Source: an uncultured Collinsella sp. (GTDB taxonomy: Bacteria; Actinomycetota; Coriobacteriia; Coriobacteriales; Coriobacteriaceae). From it: a stretch of DNA of 7,064 nucleotides. The first letter of the stretch is position 1, and every line of letters starts with the position of its first letter. A model generated the notes under the pieces. The model did no database searches, was not told where the DNA came from, and worked only from the letters and a program-made list of their open reading frames with translations. Positions 6,240 to 7,064 of the stretch are shown here, piece by piece. The stretch lies in NCBI GenBank assembly GCA_902478945.1, contig CABSMX010000097.1, positions 1 through 7,064 on the forward strand, written 5' to 3'. Position numbers and translations under genes: made by a program.

Positions 6240-6351
6240 CAATCGTCTCTGTCCGCATGGGGCGAATTGCCTCAACAGAGTCATTTTGAGGTCGTTGGGT
6301 TTTAAGCACGACATAGCCGCATGTTTCTAGGGCATGCCTGTGCTGATTTTT
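6228..6351 (+). promoter_or_regulatory. Candidate arginine attenuator: competing hairpins and T-run
   Basis: Region 1 is the arginine codons CGACGACGAT (6228-6237). It can pair locally as GACGAT-AACA-ATCGTC (6232-6247), across the leader stop, or with GTCGT (6291-6295). Region 2, GTCGT (6291-6295), can instead pair with ACGAC (6308-6312). Region 3, AGCAC (6305-6309), pairs with GTGCT (6340-6344) around an inner GCATG/CATGC stem (6319-6323 and 6333-6337), followed by GATTTTTG (T-run 6347-6351), which looks like an intrinsic terminator. The 2:3 and 3:4 stems share bases 6308-6309 and exclude each other. In the model, a ribosome stalled on the CGA codons masks region 1 and frees region 2 to break the terminator, so argG is read when arginine is scarce. 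Stems are short (5-6 bp), so the exact fold is uncertain. Confidence 0.55.
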
Positions 6352-6445
6352 GCTATTTAACCTGATATTGCACGGTATATGACCTTGAAATGACTTGCAA
6401 CTGACCGATGTTCTAACTAGCTACCAAGGGCGAAAGGAAACAGCC

Positions 6446-7025
6446 ATGAGCAAGGAAAAAGTCGTTCTCGCATATTCCGGTGGTCTTGATACATCCGTAT
6501 GTGTCAAGTGGCTCCAGGACGAGAAGAATCTCGATGTCGTTTGTGTCTGCGGCAACGTGGGCCAGGAAGAGACCGGACTGGATGCCAAGAAGCAGAAGGC
6601 GCTCGACCTGGGCGTTCTCGATTGCCAGGTGCTCGACCTGCGCGACGAGTTCTCCGATGAGTTCCTGACCAAAGCCATTGCAGCAAACTCCATGTACGAG
6701 AACAAGTATCCGCTGCTCTCCGCCCTGTCTCGCCCGCTGCTTGCCAAGAAGCTTGTTGAGGTCGCCCACGAGTTTGGCGCGACCTACGTCGCCCACGGCT
6801 GCACCGGCAAGGGCAACGACCAGGTCCGTTTTGAGGCCGCCGTCAAGGCCCTCGACCCCGAGCTCAAGGTTATCGCCCCGGTTCGCGAGTGGGACCTGAA
6901 GTGTCGCCCCGACGAGGTCGCCTATGCCCACGCCCACAACGTGCCGGTTCCCGAGGGTGCCAACGACAACCCCTACTCCATCGACGACAACCTGTGGGGT
7001 CGTGCCATTGAGTGCGGTCACCTGG
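6446..7025 (+). CDS. argG: Argininosuccinate synthase, N-terminal half (contig end)
   Basis: The enzyme joins citrulline and aspartate with ATP to argininosuccinate, the penultimate step of arginine synthesis, in the cytoplasm. Codons 1-193 are visible; the family has about 400. The ATP-pyrophosphatase loop AYSGGLDTS (9-17) is at the N-terminus, as expected. Family-typical segments include YPLLSALSRPLLAKKLVE (88-105), HGCTGKGNDQVRFE (117-130) and PVREW (146-150). The ATG at 6446 follows GAAAGGA (6432-6438) at seven bases. Genomic sequence ends at 7025, the first base of codon 194. Translation past this gives AVSYTHLRAHET, which is adapter and not protein. The missing half would hold the rest of the substrate-binding domain and the oligomerisation helix. 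The gene lies behind a long leader with a probable arginine attenuator. Its neighbours to the left are not arginine genes; argH or others may follow off the contig. Confidence 0.97.
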
Positions 7026-7064
7026 CTGTCTCTTATACACATCTCCGAGCCCACGAGACTACGC
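7026..7064 (+). other. Illumina Nextera adapter read-through (not genomic)
   Basis: Positions 7026-7044 are exactly the 19-base Tn5 mosaic end CTGTCTCTTATACACATCT. Positions 7045-7059 are the Nextera read-2 side CCGAGCCCACGAGAC. The last five bases, TACGC, sit where the i7 index begins; from memory they agree with index N721 (TACGCTGC). This stretch should be trimmed. It creates a false C-terminus for argG and a false minus-strand ORF. Confidence 0.98.

Larger units (their letters stand above)
5891..6445. other. 555-base non-coding region: HAD upstream region and long argG leader
   Basis: This stretch holds no full-size gene. From the HAD side it contains the HAD ribosome binding site, then two operator-like dyads (5977-5994 and 6001-6015), a likely plus-strand promoter (about 6034-6061), a 5' stem-loop (6069-6125), an arginine-rich leader ORF (6165-6239), competing hairpins with a T-run (6228-6351), and 94 bases more to argG. 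If transcription starts near 6068, the untranslated leader of argG is about 380 bases. The last part (6352-6430) shows no clear structure. TATATG (6376-6381) there could be a weak second -10. Confidence 0.6.

Noticed and set aside
5850..6314. 154-codon minus-strand frame opposite the argG leader
   Set aside because: It overlaps the HAD start and covers the promoter and leader ORF on the other strand. It has no recognisable domain. A real small protein cannot be fully excluded.
6101..6445. T-box or known riboswitch in the argG leader
   Set aside because: I found no T-box consensus and no riboswitch core that I recognise; the leader peptide explains the layout better.
6413..7054. 213-codon minus-strand frame starting in the adapter
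   Set aside because: Its first ten residues are translated adapter and the rest is the antisense of argG.
1..7064. CRISPR array, tRNA or rRNA genes, phage or defence genes
   Set aside because: No regularly spaced direct repeats, no cloverleaf or rRNA-like sequence, and no such protein was seen.

Overview
The window looks like a draft-assembly contig from a high-GC actinobacterium of the class Coriobacteriia, most likely Collinsella or a close relative. This is an inference from the strongly G/C-biased third codon positions, the look of the proteins and the IS type; no database search was possible. Both ends look like assembly ends. The left end stops inside an insertion sequence, and the last 39 bases are Illumina Nextera adapter rather than genome.

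Layout from left to right. Positions 1-342 (minus) hold the 5' part of an IS3-type transposase gene, with its presumed IS end near 390. Positions 477-1874 (minus) encode a complete M18-family zinc aminopeptidase. A 166-base divergent promoter region follows, then a complete polA (2041-4791, plus) whose proofreading domain has lost its catalytic motifs. After polA come a strong hairpin (4826-4859) and a 193-base imperfect inverted repeat (4894-5086). The repeat lies between two convergent genes and runs into the last codons of a Cof-type HAD phosphatase gene (5063-5890, minus). A 555-base non-coding region then separates the HAD gene from argG (6446 to the contig end, plus; about the first half only).

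The most interesting part is the argG leader. It carries a well-formed 24-codon ORF (6165-6239) behind a strong ribosome binding site. Its peptide ends in RRQRAISRRR: six arginines in the last ten residues and three consecutive CGA codons just before the stop. Downstream are mutually exclusive hairpins, the last followed by a T-run. Argininosuccinate synthase catalyses the penultimate step of arginine synthesis, so this is a strong candidate for ribosome-mediated arginine attenuation. Two ArgR-box-like dyads lie upstream of the likely promoter, which would add repressor control on top of attenuation.

The genes do not form one operon. They are separate housekeeping units (peptide turnover, DNA repair and Okazaki processing, a phosphatase of unknown substrate, arginine synthesis) in divergent and convergent arrangement. 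The IS sits downstream of the aminopeptidase gene in the same direction.
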